Shown here one piece after another: positions 48,358-59,226 of a stretch of DNA of 64,000 nt. The DNA comes from Camillea tinctor (Eukaryota; Ascomycota; Sordariomycetes; Xylariales; Xylariaceae). The stretch lies in the NCBI GenBank assembly GCA_022578605.1, contig MU394063.1:124001-188000 (forward strand), read 5' to 3'. Both the position numbers and the translations under genes were made by a program. The notes below the pieces were generated by a model, which saw nothing but the letters and a program-made list of their open reading frames with translations, was not told the DNA's origin and did not search any database. Positions within the stretch are counted from its first letter, which is position 1; the number at the start of each line of letters is the position of its first letter.

Positions 48358-50233
48358 AATAATCCTTTTGGAGGCGGAGGCGGAGGCGGCGGCAATAACA
48401 ACAATAATAATAACGATAACAGCGAGTCTGACCCTGACGACGATGATAAGATTTTTATTGCTAGTAACGTAATCCCGAAGGTTTTGAAGCCTACAGTATA
48501 CAGCAAATCTATCACAGAACTCGTAGGAGAAATATTCTATGAGGACCCGGACAAGAAATGGGGACCCTTCTACCCATGGACGAGGGCAGCACGACTATCT
48601 AGCAGGAGGTGGAGAGAATCCACCACAGATGAAATGTGGAAGGGGGTCCCTTCGAAAAATGCATCGAGCCAATGTGCTGGAGTGGGAGCTCAGGGGGACC
48701 CTCGGCCCTCCCAAGTCGATTTCACAGCTTGGTTTGGTCGACAGACACATCCTGGCGACTATGATGACAGTTACTTCGTTGATAACTTCGGTGTCCTTTA
48801 TGATAGAACTGTTCATTTCGTTCGGAGATGGTTTGACGGAGGCGTACACTTCGGTCAGTTTATCGGTCCAACCGGCTCGGGATGGGGTGCTCCCATGACC
48901 GAGCAGTTCATTCAATACAGTCGTCTAGTTGCTCACGAGGACCGGCCACGTAGATCATGGGCAAGCATCATGAATGATCCTACACAGCGCAGGTGGCTCG
49001 TCACCGGTATTTTGTCCCAAATTATGGAAAAGAAGATATTCAACGAGTTACTATTTGGTGCGAACGATTTCTACAAGCAAGAGCTAGAGAGAGCTGACTT
49101 GCTCTGGATTCGGAGAGAAGGTGAGTCCACGTCAACAATCCTCTTGTGTAATTTGGCTTGTTAGTATTCCGAGGAACCTATCTAACATAACTTGTACAGG
49201 TTACACCCGCAAGGAAGGCCGAGTGAATATCGTCAAGGGTGCTCTACAGGGGACTCTGATACCGGATAATTTCTGGAATGCTGTCGATGACTTGACTGGT
49301 CAGACGCTGCTCGTTTTCAGGCCTCTATTTGATCTCATGAGGGCACTCCGTCCCCAGGATGGCTGGAGACGTCAGTCTGCCTTTTGGCAGGAGCTCCACA
49401 TCCTCATCGCATTCGCCGGATACCTACAGGTCTGCACGTCGATTTCCCCTTCGGTATTTCACTTCCTGTCAGCCACTCCCGGTGCCCGTATGGATTACCC
49501 GGCCGAGAGGCAGTCTGATATGCCGCAGTACCGAGAATCCAAGGTCTGGCATGAGAGACAGGATAATAGATATGAGAAGGGGCTCAAGCTTTTGGCCAAG
49601 GGTCAGCCCGTCGACATCACGGAGCTGCAGAAGATTGCAGGAGTGAATGAGCTACCCACCACGAAGCAGGAGCGCAACATCGACCGCTATCACCGCACCC
49701 GCGGTGCTAAGATTAAGTTTGCTGTCTTCCCTAAGGTTACACGGTATAGACCCGAGAACGTTGGCGTCGAACTCGGTGACGACACGCCCATCACCGAAGC
49801 GGACAATGAATTGATCGAGGGCCAGCGTGTCGTTGATATCAACCGCTGCTACGTCGTCTATTACCAGGGCCTGATCTACCCGCGAGCCGGGCAGACAGAC
49901 GGCATCCCTCTCGAGAGCCACCTTAACGAAGTCTCTCACAGAACACCCTGGTTCGGTATCCCAACGCTCCTAGGTCTGCAGAGGGGGTGGGACTGGCGGG
50001 GTTCCTACAGTTGGAGCTGGGTGCAGAGCTCCTATCTCGCCGACGCACTCGAAAGAATCACGCCGACGCAAGCCTCTGCCCAGAACATCTTTTTTTGGAT
50101 TTTCATTCTGATCATTATCTTAGCGCTCTTCCTAGCTGACTCCGACGCGCCTCACGAGAGGGCATCGTTCTTCGGGAGCGCTTACACTAACTTGAACCAG
50201 AGGGTCCGAAACGCTATGATCCGCGGGAACTAG
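47524..50233 (+). CDS. Large unknown protein with FG-rich/poly-Asn N-terminus and C-terminal membrane helix
   Basis: Two exons, 47524-49120 and 49200-50233, in frame; 876 residues. The start is the first ATG (MTSNNGAQGKSEPND). Residues 1-310 are disordered: Pro/Gln-rich, a PPAPA repeat (about 142-166), then several LFG or PFG motifs each followed by Gly runs (NLFG, GLFG, SLFGGGG, NLFGGGG twice, NPFGGGG) and a run of 24 Asn at 257-280. From about 320 the sequence becomes a folded, conserved-looking domain (FIASNVIPKVLKPTVYSKSI; KWGPFYPWTRAARL; FRPLFDLMRALRPQDGW; WFGIPTLLGLQRGWDWRGSYSW). One hydrophobic helix at about 829-846 (IFFWIFILIIILALFLAD) precedes a short basic tail. I do not recognise the family. 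The architecture suggests a tail-anchored membrane protein with a long disordered region outside the membrane. No signal peptide. Confidence 0.85.
47947..48024 (+). repeat. 15-bp tandem repeat coding PPAPA
   Basis: About five copies of a 15-nt unit (CCCCCTGCTCCTGCG-like) inside the first exon of the FG-rich protein gene. Most copies differ by single synonymous changes, so the repeat is old enough to have drifted but has kept the protein pattern. Confidence 0.85.
48292..48363 (+). repeat. (AAC)n trinucleotide repeat coding 24 Asn
   Basis: An almost pure AAC repeat ending in three AAT codons, in frame with the FG-rich protein. Its length changes would add or remove Asn residues without a frameshift. 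Confidence 0.95.
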
Positions 50234-50982
50234 CTGTAGTTACTAGACCATGGATGGGAGCACATATGGATTATTCAAACTTGGATAAGAGGGAGAAGAC
50301 GATGGCCGTTGACGCGTTGTATTGAGGGTTGGGGACTTAGCTACCTGAGGGGCTCCTAGAGTGGTGTTCCATCTATGAGTTCGCCTCACAAAAATTGTGT
50401 AAAGGGGGCGAGGAGATTTTGTGGTCGCATTCTGAGTTGTGTTAATTTTTACCCTCTTTTTTTCTTCCCTTTGTTGCTTTTTAATGTAGACAAATCCCGT
50501 AAATCTATCTCAGGTGTTAACCTATATTTGTTTCTCTTATTGGTGATATATTCGTCTGTGAAACATATAGTGGTCGTAACCAATTCAGACGTGGATGGCA
50601 ACCCATGGGCTGTTCAGCATATATTATCCTTATCTATACGTGGCTCGCATCTGGCTCTCCTTGGCTATACTTGCATTGTTTTACATGCTATATGTGCTTA
50701 CCTTCCGTCTTACCCATTCTAGCTACAACTGCCGAGCCTCTGTCGGGAAGATCGAGTATACCCATAATCCCGGTGGCATAAATAGGGCAGGTTACTCCGC
50801 ACATCAACCATGGCGTGGGATACCGAACAGCTATTTACCGAAGAGGAGTTTCTGTCCTTGATCTTCTGTAAAGCTCGGCCATTCAATTCAATCAAACTCG
50901 TGTCATTATATTAATCGAGATAACAAGATATACATTAGAAGAAAAACCGAGCAGAACATCATTGAGAATCACTCACAAAGAT
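50234..50982. other. Intergenic region upstream of the VAO gene
   Basis: About 750 bp. A plus-strand hydrophobic frame at about 50375-50722 has no domain and overlaps the downstream UTR; I treat it as chance. The VAO promoter lies at the right end, without an obvious TATA box. Confidence 0.5.
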
Positions 50983-52995
50983 ATGGCTTCAATTAATGCA
51001 CCACAAAAATACGCAGATCCTGTGTATCAAAAAGCGCATGAGGAGGTCTTTTCAAAGCCACTAACTCAGGCAATTGAGACCGTCTTGCCACCAGGTGTCT
51101 CTAGGGATGATTTTACGCAGGCCATAAAGAAGATTACTGAGGCTCTGGGGAAAGATGCTGTTTTCACAGAAAATGAGCTCAGGGACTATGTCGACCCCTA
51201 TGATATTCCCGAGTCAGGAAAGGTGAGATCTGTGCCTAGCGCGGCTGTCTGGTAAGTAAAACCTTCGTTCTCCTCCGGTATCAGCGCGAAAAGTAAGGGA
51301 ATATTGCTTACTGATGAGTCTCCTATTCCTTAGTCCATCGTCTGTTTCGAAGTTGCAATCTGTCTTGAAAATCGTCAATGGGTATAAGATTCCAGTATGG
51401 ACTTTCTCTCGAGGAAAGAACTTAGGGTAAGCTGCAAAGTATTGTGTGTAGCGTGAGTGAACAGGACTCATGAGAAGTGCAGATACGGCGGTCCGGCACC
51501 ACGTGTGCCTGGATGCATTGCATTGGATCTTCACCGGATGAACAAGATCCTCGAAATAAACGAGAAATTCGGTTATGCAGTCGTCGAGCCTGGTGTCACG
51601 TTTGGAGACCTTTACACCTATTGCGCGGAGAACAAGCTTAAGCTTTGGCCCAGCGTGGCCTCCCTTGGATGGGGCAGTGTCATTGGTAACGTAGGTGAAC
51701 TCCTGTGATTACTCTAGCTACTGTCTAACACCTTTATCAGGCTTTGGACAGAGGTATGGGTTTCATTCCAACTGGAATCCATCATGAGAACATTGCGGGC
51801 ATGGAGGTTGTCCTCGCGAACGGTGATATGGTGCGAACCGGCCAGTTTGCCATGTCGAATTCGCCTTCGGCGCATATTACGAAGCTTGCCTTCGGCCCTA
51901 CCATTGACGGGCTGTTTATTCAGAGTAACCTAGGAATTGTCACTAAGATGGGAATCAATCTGACGCCGCAGCCACAGGCGTATATGGCCTGTTCGTTTGA
52001 CATGCCCGAGTTCGATGACATCGAGACCATTGTCGATGTGTTTGGGGAGATGAGACGCAGCGGCACTTTGCCTTTCATCACATATGTTTTCCATCTCAAT
52101 GAATGGGCAGCACTCTTCGGTAAGCGCTCATACTGGTGGAAGGGTGAAGGCCCGATCCCAGATTGGCGTGTGAAGGAGATGCAGAAGGAGCTCGATATTG
52201 GGAACTGGACTGTAAAGTTCGGGCTTTATGGACCGACCGGTATAATCCAAGCCCAGTACGACGAAGTGAACAAGGTCTTGTCTAAGAAAGCACCGACAGG
52301 AAGACTTCAACAGGCTTTGTTCACAGGTGAAGGAGGTGGACTTCTTGAGGCAACATCGGTCCCGCAGCCCCACGGTGGGATCCGTGTAGGCGTACCGAGC
52401 ATGTGGAGCATACCGATGGTTGATTATTACAACGTCCGAGACGACTCGGTAGGCGCGCACGGGGCTTATTCACCAATCATCCCTTTAGAGGGGAAGACTG
52501 TGCTGGACTGGACTAAGGCTGCCAAAAAAGTATACGAGTCCCAGGGATTCGATCTCCTATGTGACTTCTTCATGCACGAGAGGTTCGCCGTCTTTGTCTG
52601 CATGCTCTGCTTCGACAAGACAAGCCCGGAGCAACGCGTTGGCGTGGACAAGGTCTTCCACGGGCTTTTTGAGGAGGGGTCTAAGCGGGGGTTCGCCAAG
52701 TATAGGTCTCACATTAATCATATGGGTAAGCTGCTTACCCCCCCCCACCCTTTCGAGATCATGTAGTGGCTTACTGCGATTATAGATCTTAATGCTGAGC
52801 TTTTCGATTTCAATGACCACGCTTATCGACGGTTTGTAGAGACGCTAAAGGTGAGTTCTTAATCCCAAATAACGAACCATTTCCTCCTAACCTCGTACGT
52901 AGGATTCATTGGATCCAAATGGCATCCTGTCTCCTGGAAAGATGGGCATATGGCCCAAGAGACTGCGTGGCACGGAGATCAAAGCTAGAATATAA
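50983..52995 (+). CDS. Vanillyl-alcohol oxidase (FAD-dependent 4-hydroxybenzyl/4-allylphenol oxidase)
   Basis: Six exons: 50983-51251, 51334-51426, 51483-51690, 51741-52725, 52786-52850, 52903-52995; 570 residues (Penicillium VAO has 560). The start is the first ATG (MASINAPQKYADPVYQKA). An FAD-binding PCMH-type domain carries CPSSVSKLQSVLKI, FSRGKNLGYGGPAPR and NALDRGMGF. A cap domain and the end of the FAD domain follow. By spacing, His430 (VGAHGAYSPIIP) matches the histidine that binds FAD covalently, Tyr122 and Tyr511-Arg512 (KYRSH) match the phenolate-binding residues, and Asp193 is the likely active-site acid; these assignments are inference. The enzyme oxidises vanillyl alcohol, 4-(methoxymethyl)phenol, vanillylamine or eugenol-type phenols with O2, making aldehydes or coniferyl alcohol and H2O2. 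Fungal VAO lacks a signal peptide and is intracellular/peroxisomal; here the C-terminus is KARI, not a clear peroxisomal signal. Tyrosinase lies downstream on the same strand. Confidence 0.93.
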
Positions 52996-53800
52996 AGTGC
53001 TCTAGTACTAGATTAAAGAGTTGTGCTAGACAAGTGTGAGCAGTGTTTTCTACGGAATATGATCACCCGCTTTATGAAATAGTCGCGGAGTGAAGAGTTA
53101 CTGGATATGCGAGTAAGTAGCAGCCTTATATAACAATTGCAAAGAGTTCAATACCATCAAGTTAGAACCTACCAAATTATGTGATTTTATATAAATTGAT
53201 TTTGGAATTCAGTGGCCAGTTCTCATATGTTCATTCAGGGGTTAGCGTCTCTTAGGACAATCACCGTAGGCCGTTGCTTATTAGGTCGGCTTTGGACTAT
53301 GAGTAAGCTGGTGGCTGTCAATTCATAAATTGTAAGGAAAGCCAAGATAAGAAGAGAACATATTACCCAAACACCAGAACGACGTAACCATAGAGTAGAA
53401 AACTTCTATGGTCTCGAATCTAAGAGAGGGAAGCCACACTGTGAGGCTACTAAAGAAAACGACCCGCATCCACATCTATTCATCACCACATTTCCTAGTG
53501 CCCCTCAGAACATTTTATCAGCTAAAATGAGTTTAGAACATATCTGATTTACAGACACATAGAAAAACTAAAGTTAGATCAGTGGTCGATATTTTACAGT
53601 CTAGACCTTCTAAAGTATGCAGTTAAAGCACCAATCAATATGAATAAGGGGTAGGTGACAGATTAGTTGATATATAGCCATTTGGTGATTCTGACAGCAA
53701 GAGTAAACATCACGTGTCGCTTGCGGTTGCCTCATAATATAAAATATGATCTTATAATAATGAAAGCCTGCATGTTGGAAAGTCCAATAATGTGTTTTGC

Positions 53801-53821
53801 GAGAGAGAGAGAGAGAGAGAG
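53801..53821. repeat. (GA)10 microsatellite
   Basis: An uninterrupted GA repeat of 21 bases in non-coding DNA, 0.8 kb after the VAO stop codon. Confidence 0.95.
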
Positions 53822-53927
53822 CTCGTAGTGTGGTTGAGAGATTAGGCTAGGAATTTCTCAAGAAATGAGCGTCTGCATTATCAAGTGAGATTTGTGGCAT
53901 AGTTCATAATCTTCTGCAGCTTTTCTG

Positions 53928-54120
53928 GAGCAGTAATAATTGCACTTTTACTAGGCATGGAAGCAGCCACGGTTTGTATGCATAATTGGTCAGCTTAATT
54001 CTCACCAGAGATGCCACTAATCCCAAGGACGTGATTTCTGACTGGAACGCCAAGTCGCACGGTAAATATGTATTGGCTGGATCGGCAATGAGACCGATGA
54101 ATTGTATTACATCAAAAGTT
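53928..54120 (+). pseudogene. Possible relic of a short spliced coding region
   Basis: A hydrophobic stretch (AVIIALLLGMEAAT) is followed by a 38-base segment with GT start and CACCAG end, then a codon-like segment (DATNPKDVISDWNAKSHG) that ends at another GTAAAT donor-like site. Neither part continues into a longer frame, and no start codon or further exon is obvious. It could be the remains of a gene, a chance arrangement, or parts of an unrecognised small gene. No function can be given. Confidence 0.2.
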
Positions 54121-55188
54121 TCAAGGTACTTTTCGTTAAAGGTGGAGTTTGAGCTGATGTATACCTTTCATAGCAGTGGTACCCCGGGAATTGTCCTATA
54201 ACAGTTGAATATAGAGTCTCATGCGTTTCCGTGTATTACAAAAACGCCACAAAGATGTTGGCAACATATGACTAGGTAGGCAAGGAGGTTCGGAACTTTC
54301 CATTTACTACCAACAAAAGCTACCTAAGACTATATCTACAAGGTAGGAAATTGTTAGATACTCGTATTGGAAACCTATCAAACGAATAGAAAACTATCTT
54401 TGCCCACTTACTGACTGTATTTCAGCTCACATAGTTCCATATTTGCTGATAACTGAGCCCTGGTGCCTATATCGGAATCTCTGCATGCTGACTTATGTTG
54501 GGTTGCCACCTAGTTGTTCAGCTGACTATTGAGTGTGACATGTATTGTATTAAGGTAACACATAATGCGGCTTGAAAGGACTGGTTAGCCTACTGATCCC
54601 GTTTTTCTCGTGGTTTCAAGGCGTCTTAGTTCTTAAATTCGGAGGCTTATGCTGACGGACATTCTCAAGCCTCATTTGCACCTCAATGTAATCATAGTGA
54701 CATTCTAAAGTCAACTGAATAACCATTAGGCTCCCGTAGTTTCTCATGAACATATGCCGCTAAGTGACGTAGAGATGCATATTAACGTATCAAGTTCATC
54801 GGCAAAAGCCTCACTTTGCAACGATCCCTAATACAGGTAGGATGTTCTACCTCTCATCAGCTGGAGGTCTTTAGGGTAGAATCAAAACGGCGGTGAGATT
54901 TTCGACTGTTACACCTATAGCCTATTGCGTTTGTGACGTATAGGGCGCGTAGAATGAATCTCGATTCGGGGGTATCAATATCAAAATGGACTAAGTAAGG
55001 GTTGATATAAGGGTTGGGGACGATTCTATAATTCTGGCAGCACTCAGTATTGTCCTTGACTCTACAAGTTGCTTTACAACACGACAGGGGAATATAATCT
55101 TTAGACCTTCGTTTTTGGGGGCCGTTTCAAAAAATATTATCACCACAGACTGCATACTTTCCAGGTCATAACCAAAATCCTCATCACC

Positions 55189-57519
55189 ATGGCATCCACT
55201 GGTACTAAGGAGCTTAGTGACGGAACATACGGTATTAGTGGGATTCCCCTCCTCCCTAATGTCGAGTTCAAGACCAAAACGATCCCTTATGCTCCTGGCA
55301 TGCCCGTTCGCCAAAGACTATCAGATCTGGCTGCTGCCAATAACCCCATGCTCAAAATGCAATGGACATTGTTCATTTTAGCATTGGAAAAGTTCAAGGC
55401 CCTACCCGTGGAGCAGAAGTTGTCATACTTCCAAATCGCTGGTATTCACGGTTATCCAGCGACAAGTTGGGACGGTGCAGACCCTCCAGCCGACCTTCCA
55501 AAAGACGCTGATCCTTTCTACTGTGCCCACAACTCCCTCACGTTTCCAACGTGGCATCGGCCATATATGTTGGTTTTCGAGGTATCTATATGGCTTATCA
55601 GTTGTGCAAGCTTCGTGCTAACATCAAGCCTTAGAAACTACTGTGGTCCCATATGAAGGATATCATTAAATCATGGGACATAACAGATTCCGAAAGGACC
55701 GAATGGAACGAGGCTGCGGACACATGGCGACTGCCATATTGGGATTGGGCGCGAAAGCAGACCTACAACAACCTCTTTTCTCTACCAGAATCCTTCACTA
55801 AGAATTCCGTCACGATCTATCCTCCTAATGCGAAAGATAGTACTGGGCAAGACTATCTCAATCCTCTGTGGGGTTTCGAAAATCCTGAAAAGGGGCCTGA
55901 TGGCAAACCCTTGGCAATGGGTAATATGCCAGCAGGCAAGGAACAATGGAATATCAAAGATGATGATTCATTGCCGGTAAGTTTATTCCTATTCAATAAA
56001 TAATTCTGGATTTTGCTTTACTAATAGATGCAGTGGAGTCAATGCTCAGGCGTGAGCCGATATGGAATCAAGCAGGAAGGCAATGGTTATGTTGGCCTTG
56101 AGGGCATCAACGATTTTGAGGCTGCGAATGCATCAATCAGCTCAGCCAACCTCTACAATCCCTACCCAGCTGATCATCCTGACCATGACAGCTGGGTTGC
56201 ACCGGGTAATCTGGCAGATGCTGTCAATCGGATGTTTTCTCTGGATTACAACAGGACCTGGGCGACCTTTGCGAGCACAAAGTGGTGGAATGAAAGTGAA
56301 CATGAAATCAGCACTGGTTACATGTCTCTTGAGTATATCCACAACAATGTCCATGTAAGTATTGGTTAGAACGAAACTATACGATTTCTTCTTTCGGAGT
56401 TTGGGCTGATAATTATAGAACTTATCAGGAGGCACAAGCCTCGAAACTGGACTTGGCCATATGTCCGATGTGCCGGTGGCCGCTTTCGACCCTCTATTCT
56501 GGCTCCATCACTGGTAAGTAAGTTTTTAGACATAATGGCATCGCTAATATGAAGATAGCAACGTCGATCGTCTACTTTCGATGTGGCAAGCACTGCATTG
56601 GGACGCTTGGTGGACGGCCCCTTCTTCCAGCGGGGGGAATGCGACAGATGATCCAAGACCCGAAGATCCTCTTCAGCCTTTCCACAACAAGGATAATGGT
56701 GATCCAAAGGTGGACTTATGGACCTCTGAACAGGCACGCGACTGGACAAAGTTGAACTACCAATATGACAACCTAGTGCCTAACGACGGAGCGATCAACG
56801 AAGACGGCACCCTGAATGAAGAGAAATATAAGAGAGACCTTCTGACTTACATTGAGACAACATACCCTAGCACCAAGACATATGTCCAAGGAATCCAATT
56901 TGACAATCGACTTAGGCACAGGAATTTCTTCGAAAAGGATCAAGATTCCTGGGATGACTACATTATCAACGTCGTTTATGATCGCTATGCTCTCAATGGA
57001 CGCTCATATGCCATTCAATTCTGGCTCAAAGGCAGTGCCAGTGGTGGTTCCAATTCTGCCAGTGAAAATATGATCGGTCAAGTGTACGCCTTCGCCGGCC
57101 TACCCCCAAGTACAGCTGAGGGGGGCGGGTGCGCAAACTGCGGATCGCAGAGGGACAACAATGTGCTATCCCGGGCTCAGGTGCCCATTACAGTTCCAAT
57201 CATGGTCCTAGCCAACGACGACACCTACACGCCTATTCGATCGATGAGATCGAAGCACGTAGAAGATTACCTAAAAGACAATCTCTACTGGAAGTTTGTG
57301 CAGCTTGGCGGGGCCGAGAAGTCAGCCTCGGATTTCCCCAACACCAAGATCTCCATCTGGCGTGGCATTGGGAAGCCCCAGGATAACAAGACCTTGCCGG
57401 CTGCGTTCTCTTCGTACCGTCCCTTGCACGATGTTACGAACGGCAAGGATTGTGGTCTCAAGCGGGATGACGCGAAGCTGGGGGTTCACGCTCCCAACCA
57501 GAGATTCAGGCATTTCTGA
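55189..57519 (+). CDS. Tyrosinase (type-3 copper polyphenol oxidase)
   Basis: Five exons: 55189-55581, 55635-55976, 56028-56354, 56419-56513, 56559-57519; about 705 residues. The third exon may instead start at 56034, removing two residues. CuA ligands: His87 (GIHGYP), His114 and His123 (CAHNSLTFPTWHRPY); Cys112 stands two before His114, as needed for the Cys-His thioether of fungal tyrosinases. CuB ligands: His350 and His354 (YIHNNVHN) and a His at 384/385 (DPLFWLHHCNVDR). A YQYDN tyrosine motif follows the core. The ~290-residue C-terminal part includes C577-A-N-C580, a CXXC like that needed for copper loading in Aspergillus MelB; this part normally keeps the enzyme latent until cleaved. 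There is no signal peptide, so it is probably a cytosolic proenzyme. It hydroxylates monophenols and oxidises o-diphenols to quinones (melanin-type pigments or phenol metabolism). Confidence 0.95.
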
Positions 57520-58050
57520 TATGGGCTCAATTTTATTTCGCTTGCCTAAGATAGCATATTAAAGACTATTGAGAGTCATATGTCTTTACAGTAACCATCT
57601 TCTCTACTTAGCTAGTTAAGTGCCTAGGTAGTCATCGTTGCAACAGTCTCTCGTTCATGCTCTATCAAGAATCTCTTCAACACTGTATACCTATGTTTAA
57701 GCTTCCAAGGTATCACTGTGAACAACACGAGTTGTGCTTTATATGATAGGTACAATGTGTTACAATGTAGTAAAGCTTGATCGTTTGAGGAAAAGCCCCC
57801 TTTTATGGGAAAAGGTGGGGCTTTATGCCTTTGTAACTGGGCTCTTCGGGTATACTCTAGTGTATGCAAGTTCTCCTTGAGAACACCTTCATTCGCAACA
57901 TTAACGTCTAGTAATAGCTACTATTTTATCAAAATAAATAAACCACTGAACTTCATTTCGACCATAGCTAATTTCATTAACGCCATAAGAGGTACTCTAT
58001 CATAAGCTAGAAGCATTTGGCTTCAAATTAGATTTCCTATCTCATGAGTT
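57520..58050. other. Convergent 3' region, tyrosinase and kinase-like genes
   Basis: 530 bp between two 3' ends. A short inverted repeat lies near 57790-57820 (AAAAGCCCCCTTTTATGGGAAAAGGTGGGGCTTT), able to form a hairpin at the transcript ends. I see no gene. Confidence 0.55.
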
Positions 58051-59226
58051 TCATCCTCTCATATCCTTAATCACATTTTTCACTAGCTCATCCACATCGG
58101 CCCTTGAGTATTCAGCGGAAGGCTCATTCCCCGGTCTTCTGACCCATCCAACATAAGGATCACTATCACGAGTCAAGCTTAGGGCTTGCATGAACCGCTT
58201 TCGGATGTGAGCTGGAATATTCCCTCTGTTGTATAAGTATCTCTGATGGGACTCGAAGACGAGCTCCATCGAACGTAGTAGTGCGATCTGTGTTGGATAT
58301 CTAGGTACCAACTCTTTGAGGCGATCTTTCAAGAGCAAATAGAATGATAGATGTTGATTGCCGCAGCCGAGATACGTGTCTTGTAGGCTTAACTCATAGG
58401 CTGCTGGATAGAATCCGGAAAGCTCCCAATCTATGATACCAGACAGCCTGTACAACTTTTTGCCGTTGGGAGAGACACTTGACTGGACAATTATATTGCA
58501 CGGCGCAAGGTCGTTGTGGCAGAATATGGCTTCTTCTGGCCATTTCATGATGTCGGAGTTATCGAGCAACACAGGTTCCAATCCTACGAACTTGGACTCG
58601 ATTTTAATACCCTGGCCGTCATCTGTAGCTGTCATCGTGCAGAACCCCTCGGAGACCTCTCTTCTCTGGTTGATAGATTCCAGCAAAGCTGTTCCGTTAT
58701 ATAGCAATCCGGTATGAGGACCTCCAAAGACAGAAGTCTGGTTCAAACATTTTACCATGTCAGTATCCCCATCAAATGCCTTGTACAAAATTTCCTTGAT
58801 GTCGTCGCTCAGCCGAACAGAGTGCAGTTTCTGAATAGCATCAACTAGCTCATTTGTAATAGAACTTTGCTGCTCGTGGTCGAGATCCTGCCATACATTT
58901 TCTAAGGTATCGCCCTCCACCAGATCAACTACCATGAAATTAAATGTCCTTCCCTTGTCGTTCCTGGCTTTTCCGACCTGGAGGAGCTTTGGTACAAGTT
59001 TTGGGATAATAGCTGCTGCGAGTTGATGCATGGCGGCAATCATAGTGAATTTCTTTTCATCTTCATCCTCTAGGCGAACAACGCATGGAGCCGAGGCTTT
59101 CTCCCACTCGGCTTTAAATATACACTTATCCCAGTCCTGTTGGAATATTGAGATGGCATGTGGTTGGTTGGTGTTGAATATCTGCTTAAGAAGAGTATCA
59201 TCAGGGGCGACATCGCGATTTTCCAT
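58051..59226 (-). CDS. Aminoglycoside-phosphotransferase-like kinase (APH family)
   Basis: One uninterrupted exon on the minus strand; 391 residues, normal for the family. The protein-kinase-like fold of APH/choline-kinase proteins is shown by the N-lobe region with FKAEWEKASAPCVVRLE, the hinge FMVVDLVEGDTLENVW, the catalytic loop His237-Asn238-Asp239 in CHNDLAPCNIIV, and the metal-binding Asp in GIIDWELSGFYPAAYE. Such proteins are much expanded in filamentous ascomycetes; substrates are mostly unknown, and drug phosphorylation should not be assumed. The catalytic residues are intact, so the protein is probably active. It is convergent with tyrosinase and has no signal peptide. A role in the neighbouring phenolic metabolism is only a possibility. 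Confidence 0.86.
   Translation of the reverse strand: MENRDVAPDDTLLKQIFNTNQPHAISIFQQDWDKCIFKAEWEKASAPCVVRLEDEDEKKFTMIAAMHQLAAAIIPKLVPKLLQVGKARNDKGRTFNFMVVDLVEGDTLENVWQDLDHEQQSSITNELVDAIQKLHSVRLSDDIKEILYKAFDGDTDMVKCLNQTSVFGGPHTGLLYNGTALLESINQRREVSEGFCTMTATDDGQGIKIESKFVGLEPVLLDNSDIMKWPEEAIFCHNDLAPCNIIVQSSVSPNGKKLYRLSGIIDWELSGFYPAAYELSLQDTYLGCGNQHLSFYLLLKDRLKELVPRYPTQIALLRSMELVFESHQRYLYNRGNIPAHIRKRFMQALSLTRDSDPYVGWVRRPGNEPSAEYSRADVDELVKNVIKDMRG

Larger units (their letters stand above)
52996..55188. other. AT-rich region between VAO and tyrosinase genes
   Basis: 2.2 kb, stop-dense. It contains a GA microsatellite and a possible gene relic (both annotated separately). The tyrosinase promoter lies at the right end. 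Nothing else supportable. Confidence 0.5.

Noticed and set aside
48096..48515. A minus-strand frame with long Leu and Pro runs
   Set aside because: It is the antisense reading of the Asn and Gly repeats of the FG-rich protein, a by-product of low-complexity DNA.
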